Source: ASMP01 sp035282925 (GTDB lineage Archaea > Nanobdellota > Nanobdellia > Pacearchaeales > GW2011-AR1). From it: 26,432 nucleotides of DNA. The position numbers were made by a program, and so were the translations under genes. The notes beneath the pieces were generated by a model, which was not told the origin of the DNA, did not search any database, and worked only from the letters and a program-made list of their open reading frames with translations. Shown here piece by piece: positions 6,654 to 14,180 of this stretch (position 1 is its first letter; every line of letters starts with the position of its first letter). Location of the stretch: positions 1 through 26,432 of the forward strand of contig DATEUW010000004.1 in the NCBI GenBank assembly GCA_035282925.1, read 5' to 3'.

Positions 6654-7430
6654 TCATCTCTTCAAACCCAGCCAGGCTGAAAATCTTTCAAAGAAACCTT
6701 CGCGGTCTTTGTTGGAGTCATAGGGAACATTAAGAATACTCGCAGCGATTTCCTTATATGCCCTGGCAGCATCGCTCTTAGGATATAGGTGCACAACAGT
6801 TCCTTTGCTTCTTATGGATTTTTTAACAGCCATGTCCTCGGGAATCATCCCAAGAATCGGGACTTCCAGCATTTCCTTGACCACTTCTGGCTCGAGCTCT
6901 ATGTCATCTTTTCTCACCCTTGCCACTATAACTCCGCGCACTGGCTTTTTCAGCTGTTCTGCGACTTTCACGGCCTTTAATGCGTCTGTGACTGCAGGCA
7001 TCTCGGGATTTGTGACTATGATGATCTCATCTGCAAGCTCCATTGCGCAGTTCGCCTCATAGCCTAATCCGGCAGAGGAATCCACTATTACATTTTCCGA
7101 GAGTTTCTTGAAATCTTTCTTAAAATCTTTCATTTTTTCAGGGCTTGTTCTTTTGAGCTCTTTCACAGAGAGGGAAGAGGGCATGATCTTTATCCCGGAT
7201 TCGTGCTCGTAAACAGCCTCAAATGGCTCTGCCTTCCCCCTTAAAACATGGTTCAGGTTTACGGGAACTTCCGGAGAATTGAGATGCAAACCAACGTTCG
7301 GAGTGGAAAGATTCCCGTCAATAATCAGAACATCTTTCCCAAAATATTTCATCGCAGCAGCGAGATTTATCGCTGTTGTAGTTTTTCCAACGCCGCCTTT
7401 TCCTGATGTAATGACGATAACCCTTGACAT
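6654..7430 (-). CDS. minD: MinD/ParA-family ATPase
   Basis: A 258-aa deviant Walker ATPase. The P-loop KGGVGKTT is at residues 11-18, including the signature lysine Lys11. Switch I is IIDGNLSTPNVG (37-48) and the Walker B-like stretch is VIVDSSAG (114-121). The last 15 residues (FFERFSAWLGLKR) form an amphipathic helix like the MinD membrane-targeting sequence, so ATP-dependent membrane association is expected. Bacterial MinD positions division through MinC; archaeal homologues act in positioning of membrane machines such as archaella and chemosensory arrays. No MinC, MinE or archaellum gene is visible. It lies downstream of two unknown genes on the same strand, with 92 nt between. Confidence 0.93.
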   Translation of the reverse strand: MSRVIVITSGKGGVGKTTTAINLAAAMKYFGKDVLIIDGNLSTPNVGLHLNSPEVPVNLNHVLRGKAEPFEAVYEHESGIKIMPSSLSVKELKRTSPEKMKDFKKDFKKLSENVIVDSSAGLGYEANCAMELADEIIIVTNPEMPAVTDALKAVKVAEQLKKPVRGVIVARVRKDDIELEPEVVKEMLEVPILGMIPEDMAVKKSIRSKGTVVHLYPKSDAARAYKEIAASILNVPYDSNKDREGFFERFSAWLGLKR

Positions 7431-7522
7431 ATGATGTTAAAGTAAAAGTATTTTTTTAAACCTTGTTATAAGCGTTTATATATTAAATAATTTTTTAGAA
7501 TCGGAATATTTTTAAGCAATTT

Positions 7523-7972
7523 CTAAGACAGGAGAAATTGCTTAGTTGTGCTTATAAATTTTTCGAGCTTTTCGGCATAGATTTTCAGTTTATCGAGGTT
7601 GATGCTTATCTCTTCCCCGAGATAAAAAACCTTCAGGGTCACGTTCTTCCTGAATTCACCAATTCTTTCCTTTCTCAGCTCCTCCACTTTCCTGAACATC
7701 TCGTACATGTCTATGACTTCCTGAAAATTAGCGTCCTTTTTGAACAGCTTTCTGGCAGTTTCTATCTGCCCTACAGGATTTGCCGGTATGGAAGGGATTT
7801 TTTTCTTCTTTTTTGCATGCCTGAGCATGCCGTTTATACCCTTTTCTATCATTTTCTTCCATCTGAGAAGCAGATTAATTATGACATCGCAGGTCTTTGT
7901 GTATTTTAGACTGACGTATAGAAGGTGGTCTGCACTTATTTTTTCCTGAATTATTTCTTCTATCTCTTCCAT
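7523..7972 (-). CDS. unknown alpha-helical protein, member 1 of a tandem pair
   Basis: Unrecognised 149-aa protein, predicted mostly helical. It shows an N-terminal segment SADHLLYVSLKYTKTCDVI (13-31), a basic middle (RHAKKKKKIP) and a C-terminal part with beta-like VTLKVFYLGEEISI followed by the helix LDKLKIYAEKLEKFI. The next gene upstream has the same order of elements (DHIVYVTF ... KIVILSENSKPTTL ... TKEFLIMAKDIL), so the two look like distant paralogues. No signal peptide or membrane span. A leader of several tens of bases with purine-rich GGGGTGAAAGGAAG before the ATG suggests Shine-Dalgarno-led translation. Confidence 0.75.
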   Translation of the reverse strand: MEEIEEIIQEKISADHLLYVSLKYTKTCDVIINLLLRWKKMIEKGINGMLRHAKKKKKIPSIPANPVGQIETARKLFKKDANFQEVIDMYEMFRKVEELRKERIGEFRKNVTLKVFYLGEEISINLDKLKIYAEKLEKFISTTKQFLLS

Positions 7973-8072
7973 TCAATCTTCCTTTCACCCCTTTAGAGAA
8001 GTAGAATTAAGGAAGTTATTGGACTTTTTATATCTTTCTTCGACGTGATTCTCTCGTAATTCTGCCTTTTCC

Positions 8073-8543
8073 TTAAAATTGGCTTTTCATCCCTTCTTTG
8101 GTTTTTCTCAAAATGTCCTTTGCCATGATCAAAAATTCTTTGGTTTTTCCAAGAGTCAAGGTTGTCGGCTTTGAGTTTTCAGAAAGTATGACTATTTTTT
8201 CTTCTTTTACAAATTCGAACGGGCTGGCTTTGTGTTTTTCCACGAACTCTGCCAATTCCATAAAAAGCCTTATTTCCTCTTTGCTTATGTTGTATTTTAC
8301 AGCACATTTTTCCGTAAAGGTCTTGAAATTCTCCCGGGAATCCCTGTGGAGGCTTATCCTTTTGTAGAGGTATTCGTACTGAAGAATAGAGGTTATGCAG
8401 TGGGTAACAACGCCCTTTATGTCCTGTATGACCTTCAGAAGAAGCCTCTTGTCCTTTATCAGGGGGAAGGTAACATAAACTATATGGTCTATTGTCCTGA
8501 GATTTTTCTCTGCTTCCTGGACATTTTCAAGGAATTTCTCCAT
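8073..8543 (-). CDS. unknown alpha-helical protein, member 2 of a tandem pair
   Basis: Unrecognised 156-aa protein when read from the ATG at 8543 (MEKFLENVQ). A TTG two codons earlier could also start. It has an N-terminal helix, then RTIDHIVYVTFPLIKDKRLLL (17-37), an amphipathic helical core, and a C-terminal pattern EKIVILSENSKPTTLTLGKTKEFLIMAKDIL matching the gene downstream. The 'DH-hydrophobic-YV' element occurs at about residue 19 here and 15 in its neighbour. It lies between Sec61-beta and the other copy, all on the minus strand. A HEPN-like or all-helical binding role is conceivable but not shown. Confidence 0.72.
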   Translation of the reverse strand: MEKFLENVQEAEKNLRTIDHIVYVTFPLIKDKRLLLKVIQDIKGVVTHCITSILQYEYLYKRISLHRDSRENFKTFTEKCAVKYNISKEEIRLFMELAEFVEKHKASPFEFVKEEKIVILSENSKPTTLTLGKTKEFLIMAKDILRKTKEGMKSQF

Positions 8544-8600
8544 GTTCAAGAAAGGGCGGCAGAATTAATATAATTGTTGGTAATCTATGATATAATTCTG

Positions 8601-8756
8601 CTAAAAGAAAGCTCCCAAAAAGATTCTGAAAGCCAGGATTAATATGACAAAAGCTATGACATGCATTGGTTTCAGCATGATTTTTGATTCGTATTCTTCC
8701 TCAAATCTCATCAGGCCGCCGAACCCGGCAGGCATGTGTATCTTATTATCTGCCAT
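8601..8756 (-). CDS. secG: Sec61-beta (SecG-type) protein translocase subunit
   Basis: Small third subunit of the SecYE translocation channel. The 51-aa ORF begins MADNKIHMPAGFGGLMRFEE, followed by EYESKIMLKP and one C-terminal membrane helix (about residues 33-50, VIAFVILILAFRIFLGAFF). This is the archaeal/eukaryotic Sec61-beta pattern: a cytosolic 'PxGxGGLMRFxEE' segment and a tail anchor. The length is typical for archaea. Unlike most genes here it has a leader and a strong Shine-Dalgarno sequence GGAGG six bases before the ATG. It may share a promoter region with divergent valS. Confidence 0.93.
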   Translation of the reverse strand: MADNKIHMPAGFGGLMRFEEEYESKIMLKPMHVIAFVILILAFRIFLGAFF

Positions 8757-8758
8757 TG

Positions 8759-8776
8759 AAAACCTCCAGCGGGTTT
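8759..8776 (-). promoter_or_regulatory. Shine-Dalgarno and possible hairpin before Sec61-beta
   Basis: On the minus strand GGAGG (8763-8767) precedes the ATG by six bases, deciding the start. AAACC and GGTTT around it can pair to a 5-bp stem that places half of the Shine-Dalgarno in the stem and half in the loop. Whether the hairpin matters is uncertain. Confidence 0.45.
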
Positions 8777-8817
8777 CTCACACTTCCAGCATCCATTACC
8801 TAGATAAATTCAAATAG

Positions 8818-8827
8818 TTTTTAAAAG
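8818..8827. promoter_or_regulatory. near-palindromic TATA box between Sec61-beta and valS
   Basis: TTTTTAAAAG lies 30 nt before the valS ATG, matching the leaderless spacing seen elsewhere. In the other direction it would start the Sec61-beta transcript with a leader of roughly 40 nt. One box could serve both genes. Confidence 0.5.
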
Positions 8828-8847
8828 TTGTTATATTAGGAGTATTT

Positions 8848-11223
8848 ATGGAACCTTACGACGCCCAAAAAAACGAAAAAAGGATGAGAGAGCTGTGGGA
8901 AAAGGAGAAAATTTACAGGTTTGACGCCAAAAAGAAGGGCAAGATATACAGCATAGATACCCCGCCGCCGACTCTTTCAGGAGACATGCATGCAGGACAC
9001 GCATTCTCTTATTCTCAGCAGGATTTTATTGCTCGTTTTAGGAGAATGTTCATTGCTGGAAAGGGCCAGGTTTTTTATCCCTTCGGAACAGATGATAACG
9101 GGCTTCCGACAGAGCGGCTCGTGGAAAAACTGAATAACGTTAAGAGCAAAGAAATGCCGAGATCAGAATTCATAGAACTCTGTCTGAAAACATTGAAAAG
9201 AATCACGCCTGATTTTGTCCAGCAATGGAAAAATCTCGGAATAAGCGCAGATTACGGTATTTATTACTCAACAATTGATAAAAATTCAAGAAAAATCTCA
9301 CAGAAATCTTTCCTGGATTTGTTTAAACTGGGAAGAATTTATAGGAAGGAATTTCCGACAATCTGGTGCCCTGAATGTCAGACAGCAATAGCTCAGGCAG
9401 AACTGGAAGACAGGGAAATTCCCAGCACTTTTTCCATCATTAAGTTCCATTCAGGCAACCACGATTTGCCTATAGCAACAACAAGGCCTGAACTTTTGGC
9501 TGCCTGTGTCGCAATTTTTATTAATCCTAAGGATAGCAGGTACAGGCATCTGAAAGGAAAAATCGCTAGGGTTCCACTTTTTAACTTTGAAGTCCCGATT
9601 ATACCTGACAAATCTGCAGATCCTGAAAAAGGAACAGGCGCTATGATGGTCTGCTCTTACGGGGACAAATACGATGTTGATGCAGTTGTAAGGTATAAAT
9701 TGAAGCCAAGGATTATTTTTGATAAACAGGGGAAATTGATGAGCGGAAGATACAATGGACTTAAAATAAAAGAAGCGAGGAGAAAAATCTTGGAAGACCT
9801 GAAAAATGCAGGCCTGATTATAAAACAAGACCAAATAGTCCATGCTGTTAATGTTCATGACAAATGCGGAACAGAGATAGAGTTCCTTCCCACAGAGCAG
9901 TGGTTCGTGAAAATTCTTGACAAAAAAAAAGAGCTGATTGCTCAGGGAAAAAAGGTGGCTTGGTTCCCAAAGCACATGTTCAAGAGATATCAGAACTGGG
10001 TCAATGGTCTTGAATGGGACTGGATAATTTCCAGAGACAGGTATTTTGGAGTTCCTATACCAATTTGGAAATGCGCAGGATGCGGGGAAATTATACTTGC
10101 AGAGGAAAAAGAACTTCCAGTTGATCCTACACATGTAAAAAAGAAATGCAGAAAATGCGGTGAAGAAGCAATTGGAGAATCCAAGGTTCTTGATACCTGG
10201 GCAACCTCTTCTCTTACTCCGCAGATAGCATCATCTTTGGTTGGTAATAAAATCAAGATACCTTTTTCTTTAAGGCCCCAGGCCCACGATATAATAAGGA
10301 CATGGGCTTTTTACACGATTGTTAAATCCCTCTATCATGAGAAAAAACTGCCTTGGAGCAACATAATGATTTCTGGATTTGCTACCTTGGGAAAAGAAAA
10401 AATGTCCAAATCCAAAGGGATAGCAGTAAATCCTAGAGAGATCATATCCGAATACGGCGCAGATGCTTTGAGATTCTGGGCAGCAGGTTCCAAGCTTGGC
10501 GAGGATTTGGAATATCAAGAGAAGGATGTCTTGGCAGGAAAGAGATTCATGACAAAACTATGGAATGCCTCTAATTTTGTTTTTATGAACTTGAAGAATT
10601 ACAAGCCAAAGAAACCGAAGAAATTATTGGAAACAGATAAAATTTTCTTAAAAGAACTTGACCACTTGATAAAGGATGCTACAGATTCCTTTGCAGAATA
10701 TAATTATTCAGCTGTCAAATTAAGAGTAGAGAAATTCTTCTGGCGCGATTTCTGCGATAATTATCTGGAGATTGTTAAATGGCGTGTTTACAATGGAAAT
10801 AAAGAAGAAAAAGAATCTGCATTTTATACACTTTATATATCTCTTTTAACAATTCTGAAACTTATTGCGCCAATAATACCTTTTATTACAGAATATATTT
10901 ATCAGAAACACTTTAGAAAAAATGAAAATGAAAAGAGCATTCATTTGAGTAAGTGGACGATACCTGGTGCTGATGCTAATCTAGTTTCACACATTTGGCC
11001 AATGTTTCTTAAGGTAATATATAAGGTAAGACAAGAAAAATCAACGGCTAAGAAGCCGATGAATTCTGAGATAATATTAACTTTAGGGAAAGGATATTAC
11101 GGAAAAACCCATTTTCTTAAGATTCCCAATCCGGAAAGATTTTCTGGAATGCTAGAAGACCTTAAACGTGTTACAAATGCAAAAGAAATAAAAACAGGCG
11201 ATTTTAAGGTTGAATTCTTATAG
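8848..11223 (+). CDS. valS: valyl-tRNA synthetase
   Basis: Attaches valine to tRNA-Val. The 791-aa class I enzyme shows HAGH (residues 48-51, the HIGH motif), the ValRS-type GTDDNGLPTERLVEK, a CP1 editing domain with TTRPELL, zinc-ribbon pairs (WCPEC and CAGC...CRKC), WDWIISRDRYFG, and KMSKS at 518-522. The helical anticodon-binding domain follows. It is about 100 residues shorter than many ValRSs, and no C-terminal coiled-coil arm is apparent. Valine rather than isoleucine specificity is assigned from the DDNGLPTE pattern. A purine-rich AGGAG lies 5 nt before the ATG, and a TATA box lies 30 nt upstream. Confidence 0.96.
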   Translation: MEPYDAQKNEKRMRELWEKEKIYRFDAKKKGKIYSIDTPPPTLSGDMHAGHAFSYSQQDFIARFRRMFIAGKGQVFYPFGTDDNGLPTERLVEKLNNVKSKEMPRSEFIELCLKTLKRITPDFVQQWKNLGISADYGIYYSTIDKNSRKISQKSFLDLFKLGRIYRKEFPTIWCPECQTAIAQAELEDREIPSTFSIIKFHSGNHDLPIATTRPELLAACVAIFINPKDSRYRHLKGKIARVPLFNFEVPIIPDKSADPEKGTGAMMVCSYGDKYDVDAVVRYKLKPRIIFDKQGKLMSGRYNGLKIKEARRKILEDLKNAGLIIKQDQIVHAVNVHDKCGTEIEFLPTEQWFVKILDKKKELIAQGKKVAWFPKHMFKRYQNWVNGLEWDWIISRDRYFGVPIPIWKCAGCGEIILAEEKELPVDPTHVKKKCRKCGEEAIGESKVLDTWATSSLTPQIASSLVGNKIKIPFSLRPQAHDIIRTWAFYTIVKSLYHEKKLPWSNIMISGFATLGKEKMSKSKGIAVNPREIISEYGADALRFWAAGSKLGEDLEYQEKDVLAGKRFMTKLWNASNFVFMNLKNYKPKKPKKLLETDKIFLKELDHLIKDATDSFAEYNYSAVKLRVEKFFWRDFCDNYLEIVKWRVYNGNKEEKESAFYTLYISLLTILKLIAPIIPFITEYIYQKHFRKNENEKSIHLSKWTIPGADANLVSHIWPMFLKVIYKVRQEKSTAKKPMNSEIILTLGKGYYGKTHFLKIPNPERFSGMLEDLKRVTNAKEIKTGDFKVEFL

Positions 11224-11258
11224 AAAATAATTTAAACCCTGAGACTATATAATTTAAA

Positions 11259-11786
11259 ATGGCATCGAAAGCAATTATAATAGGGATTGTTGTTTTTCTT
11301 GCTCTAGTCGGTGCAGTAGTTATTTTCACGCAGTTTGGCTCCAACGGAACAGATGAAATTGCTTGCTCTGAAGATGGTAAAAGCTGCCCAGACGGAACAG
11401 TGGTTGGTAGAGTTCCTCCATCCTGCGAATTTGCACCTTGCCCTAATCAAACTTTCCAGGAAGAGCCACCGACCGAGATGCAGTCTGTGACAGAATATGT
11501 TATAGAAGCCGATGATCGGGGTTTCTATATGAACGGCGCAGATATAGATTCGATTTCTGCACCAATTGGTGCTTCAGATGCTGCGGTGAAAATAACATTC
11601 AAGGTGAGAACGACAAATGTCTATTATGGTGGATTGCAGTTTAAAGGTTGTGGCTTAGATACAGGGAAAGTAAGCCCTGGAGGCTCGATAACAGTTGAAT
11701 TTACTGCAGCGAGTACCTGTACTATAACTTCTTACTGGCCATCGAGCAGCAGAGTGAAAGACAATCTGCAGGTTGTTGTTGGCTAA
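11259..11786 (+). CDS. membrane-anchored cupredoxin-like secreted protein
   Basis: A 175-aa protein with one N-terminal hydrophobic helix (about residues 3-25, IIIGIVVFLALVGAVVIF), so probably exported and membrane-tethered. It is followed by a four-cysteine segment (C-x5-C-x11-C-x4-C, within residues 35-62) of a kind common in secreted prokaryotic proteins. The C-terminal domain (about 80-175) has the strand pattern of a cupredoxin: VKITFKVRTTN ... VSPGGSITVEFTAAST ... LQVVVG. The usual His/Cys/His/Met copper ligands are not visible; the late 'CTITSYWPSS' segment lacks the expected C-x-x-H. It may use the fold without copper. Start supported by AATTTAAACC about 30 nt upstream. Confidence 0.65.
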   Translation: MASKAIIIGIVVFLALVGAVVIFTQFGSNGTDEIACSEDGKSCPDGTVVGRVPPSCEFAPCPNQTFQEEPPTEMQSVTEYVIEADDRGFYMNGADIDSISAPIGASDAAVKITFKVRTTNVYYGGLQFKGCGLDTGKVSPGGSITVEFTAASTCTITSYWPSSSRVKDNLQVVVG

Positions 11787-11801
11787 TATTTCCTCCTTAA
11801 T

Positions 11802-11809
11802 TTTATAAA
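11802..11809 (+). promoter_or_regulatory. TATA box of prf1
   Basis: TTTATAAA begins 29 nt before the aRF1 start codon, indicating a leaderless transcript. Confidence 0.6.
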
Positions 11810-11830
11810 CATGGTTTTTGTTTATTTAAC

Positions 11831-12919
11831 ATGCCCATAACAAAACAAGAACTTCGTGATTTGGTTGAGCAACTGGGGCAGTACAAAACCAGGGCTACAG
11901 AGCTGATAAGTGTCTATATCCCTGCCGGACAGAACATCTACACTGTTTCAGATCAGCTGGAGGCGGAGAAATCCACTGCAAAAAACATCAAGTCTGCATC
12001 AACAAGGAAAAATGTCGGCAATGCACTCGATAAAATAACAAGACATCTCAAGGAATACAAAAAAACCCCGGAAAACGGCCTTGCGATTTTTTCCGGAAAC
12101 GTCAGCAGGGTTGAAGGCCAGGAAGATTTGAAACTCTGGGGCATTGAGCCTCCGAGTCCATTAAAAACAAGAATGTATCGCTGTGACAAGGAATTTATTC
12201 TTGATCCTCTGAAAGAAATGCTGGAAGTGACAGAGGTCTTTGGGCTTTTGGTCATGGACAGAAAAGAAGCAACCATAGGATTGCTCGAGGGAAAGAGAAT
12301 AGATGCCCTCCATAAAATGACTTCTGGAATCCCAAGCAAAATAAGGGCAGGAGGGCAGAGCAGCCAGAGGTTCCACAGGATAACAGAAGGCCTGACAAAA
12401 GAATTCTATAAGAGAATTGCAGAAAACATGAAAAAAATTTTCCTTGGCATGCCTAAACTTAAGGGAATTCTCATTGGCGGACCAATACCAACAAAAGATG
12501 AATTCCTCGAGGGTGAATATCTCACAAATCAGCTTCAGCAGAAGGTAATGGGAAAAATAGACATGGGAGACTCTTCTGAGTCAGGCCTCAGGGAGCTGGT
12601 GGAAAGGGCGAAGAACATTTTGGCAGACCACGAAAGGCTTCTGGAAAAAAAAGACGTTGAAGCTTTCTTCACAGTTCTGGGGGAAGATCCTGAAAAAGCA
12701 GCGCTTGGGGAAAAAGAAAGCAGGAAAGCCCTGGAAATGGGCGCTGTCGCTGTTCTTTATCTCAGCTCCAATCTTTCAAAATCCACTATAAAAGAACTTT
12801 CAAAAATGGCGGAAAACATGGGCTCAGAAATAAAGATTATTTCAACAGAAACACCTGAAGGGGAGCAGTTTTTTAATATGGGCGGAGTTGGCTCTATTTT
12901 AAGGTTTAAGACTGGATAA
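11831..12919 (+). CDS. prf1: peptide chain release factor aRF1
   Basis: Recognises all three stop codons and releases the finished protein. The 362-aa protein has stop-codon recognition motifs NIKS (residues 52-55) and YRCDKEF (116-122, the YxCxxxF motif) in domain 1, and the catalytic GGQ (174-176) in AGGQSSQRF of domain 2. The C-terminal domain that contacts aRF3/ABCE1-type partners follows. It is roughly 50 residues shorter than typical archaeal aRF1. The domain order is intact, so shortening is probably in loops and the C-terminal domain. Confidence 0.97.
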   Translation: MPITKQELRDLVEQLGQYKTRATELISVYIPAGQNIYTVSDQLEAEKSTAKNIKSASTRKNVGNALDKITRHLKEYKKTPENGLAIFSGNVSRVEGQEDLKLWGIEPPSPLKTRMYRCDKEFILDPLKEMLEVTEVFGLLVMDRKEATIGLLEGKRIDALHKMTSGIPSKIRAGGQSSQRFHRITEGLTKEFYKRIAENMKKIFLGMPKLKGILIGGPIPTKDEFLEGEYLTNQLQQKVMGKIDMGDSSESGLRELVERAKNILADHERLLEKKDVEAFFTVLGEDPEKAALGEKESRKALEMGAVAVLYLSSNLSKSTIKELSKMAENMGSEIKIISTETPEGEQFFNMGGVGSILRFKTG

Positions 12920-12920
12920 C

Positions 12921-12949
12921 AAATTTAAAAACTTCCCTGGATTTCTTTT
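12921..12949 (+). repeat. promoter repeat, copy 1
   Basis: AAATTTAAAAA followed by ACTTCCCTGGATTTCTTTT. It contains the TATA-like TTTAAAAA 30 nt before the ATG at 12954. It is nearly identical to 13573-13600, differing by a single extra A, so two successive genes carry the same promoter. Confidence 0.85.
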
Positions 12950-12953
12950 GATT

Positions 12954-13574
12954 ATGCCAAAGAAAAGCGATTTAATTTACAGGCTTTTTGGAATTTTCTT
13001 CATAATCTTAGGAATCCTTGCTTTCATCAATGCCTTTCTCAATTTGGAAAGTGCTATTCCTCTGTGGTTTTCCTATTTTGCAATTTTTCTTATTGGCATC
13101 GGAATTCTTACTAAAAAATCTGACCTGATAATGATTCAGGTGAACATAATTGCCATACCTTTAATTTTCTGGAATAGTGATTTCTTTTATCAGCTGATAA
13201 CGGGAAACAGCCTATGGGGAATCACAGATTACTTTTTTATCATAGGATTCATGAATTCCTTGGGAAATTACATAACCCTGGAGCACATCTATATCATTCC
13301 TGTCGCGATAGCATTTATCTATCTCCTTGGAATCTCCAGGAAAGATTTATGGAAAATCAGCTTCCTTGAGATAGCCATCATCTTTCTCATAAGCTTTTTC
13401 CTCTCACAAAGGGAAATGAACGTCAACTGCGTGTTTGAATCCTGCATAAGCTTCATCTCCCTGGAAAGCCCCTATTATCAGATTTTGTGGTTTTTCTCTG
13501 TTTTTTTAATGATATTTTTGACGAATTTCCTCCTTGTCTTTCTGATGAAAAGGGCGAACAAATTAAAGGAATAA
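12954..13574 (+). CDS. multi-pass membrane protein, unknown function
   Basis: Unrecognised 206-aa protein when started at the ATG at 12954; a TTG two codons upstream is possible. About six hydrophobic helices: LIYRLFGIFFIILGILAF, WFSYFAIFLIGIGIL, VNIIAIPLIFW, IIPVAIAFIYLLGI, FLEIAIIFLISFFL and ILWFFSVFLMIFLTNFLL. Between the last two lies a loop with two cysteines (NCVFESC) that could form a disulphide if outside. It lies between prf1 and scpB, and the 28-29-nt promoter repeat occurs just before it and again at its stop codon. It therefore has the layout of a gene inserted with a duplicated promoter. Confidence 0.75.
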   Translation: MPKKSDLIYRLFGIFFIILGILAFINAFLNLESAIPLWFSYFAIFLIGIGILTKKSDLIMIQVNIIAIPLIFWNSDFFYQLITGNSLWGITDYFFIIGFMNSLGNYITLEHIYIIPVAIAFIYLLGISRKDLWKISFLEIAIIFLISFFLSQREMNVNCVFESCISFISLESPYYQILWFFSVFLMIFLTNFLLVFLMKRANKLKE

Positions 13575-13600
13575 ATTTAAAACTTCCCTGGATTTCTTTT
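13573..13600 (+). repeat. promoter repeat, copy 2
   Basis: AAATTTAAAA followed by ACTTCCCTGGATTTCTTTT, matching 12921-12949 except for one missing A. It overlaps the stop codon of the membrane-protein gene and places TTTAAAA 26-29 nt before the two adjacent ATGs of scpB. Confidence 0.85.
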
Positions 13601-13601
13601 A

Positions 13602-14180
13602 ATGATGGAAGCAGACAAAAGAGAACCAATTTCCGGAAAGGCAGAAGATTTCCATGAACAAGATTCGCGTAATCAGGAACAAATTGACGAGGCAAAAGAA
13701 AGAGAATCCATGCGGCTGATAGAATCCATCCTGTTTGTATCGGGAAAATTTCTTGACATGAAAGCCCTTATCTCTCTTTCTGATATGAACCCTATAATTA
13801 TAAAAGAATTGCTGGAAAAGCTCAGGGAATCTTACAATGAGAGAGAATCCGCGCTTAGGATTATTGAAAAGAATGGAATGTGGAAAATGGATGTTGGTCC
13901 GGAATTTTCTCATTTAACGACAAAGCTTGCAGGAGGCTCTTCCGAATTCACCAAGGCAGAGCAGGAAACCCTTGCAATCATCGCCTTCAAACATCCGATA
14001 AAGCAATCTGTCATAGTGAAGATTCGAGGAAACAAAGCATATGACCATATAAAGAAATTTTCGGAATTGGGCCTTGTAAAGAAAAAGAGGCAAGGGCATA
14101 CGCATGAGCTGGCATTGTCTGATGAATTTTATGATTATTTCGGGGTTCCAGAACCAGACAAGAAAGACGGGGGAAAATAA
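13602..14180 (+). CDS. scpB: ScpB segregation and condensation protein
   Basis: Subunit of the SMC-ScpAB complex that compacts and segregates chromosomes. The 192-aa protein has a charged N-terminal tail (about 35 residues), then two winged-helix domains: SIESILFVSG through LRIIEKNGMWKMDV, and the strongly diagnostic KAEQETLAIIAFKHPIKQSVIVKIRG ... LSELGLVKKKRQGH-like segment. Two ATGs occur in a row; 13605 fits the TATA spacing (29 nt) slightly better than 13602. Neither ScpA nor SMC is in the window. The stop overlaps the glycosyltransferase start by one base (TAATG), so they are translationally coupled. Confidence 0.92.
   Translation: MMEADKREPISGKAEDFHEQDSRNQEQIDEAKERESMRLIESILFVSGKFLDMKALISLSDMNPIIIKELLEKLRESYNERESALRIIEKNGMWKMDVGPEFSHLTTKLAGGSSEFTKAEQETLAIIAFKHPIKQSVIVKIRGNKAYDHIKKFSELGLVKKKRQGHTHELALSDEFYDYFGVPEPDKKDGGK

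Noticed and set aside
9451..10134. Long antisense reading frame (227 codons) inside valS
   Set aside because: It has no recognisable domain, lies wholly within the well-supported ValRS gene and has no promoter of its own.
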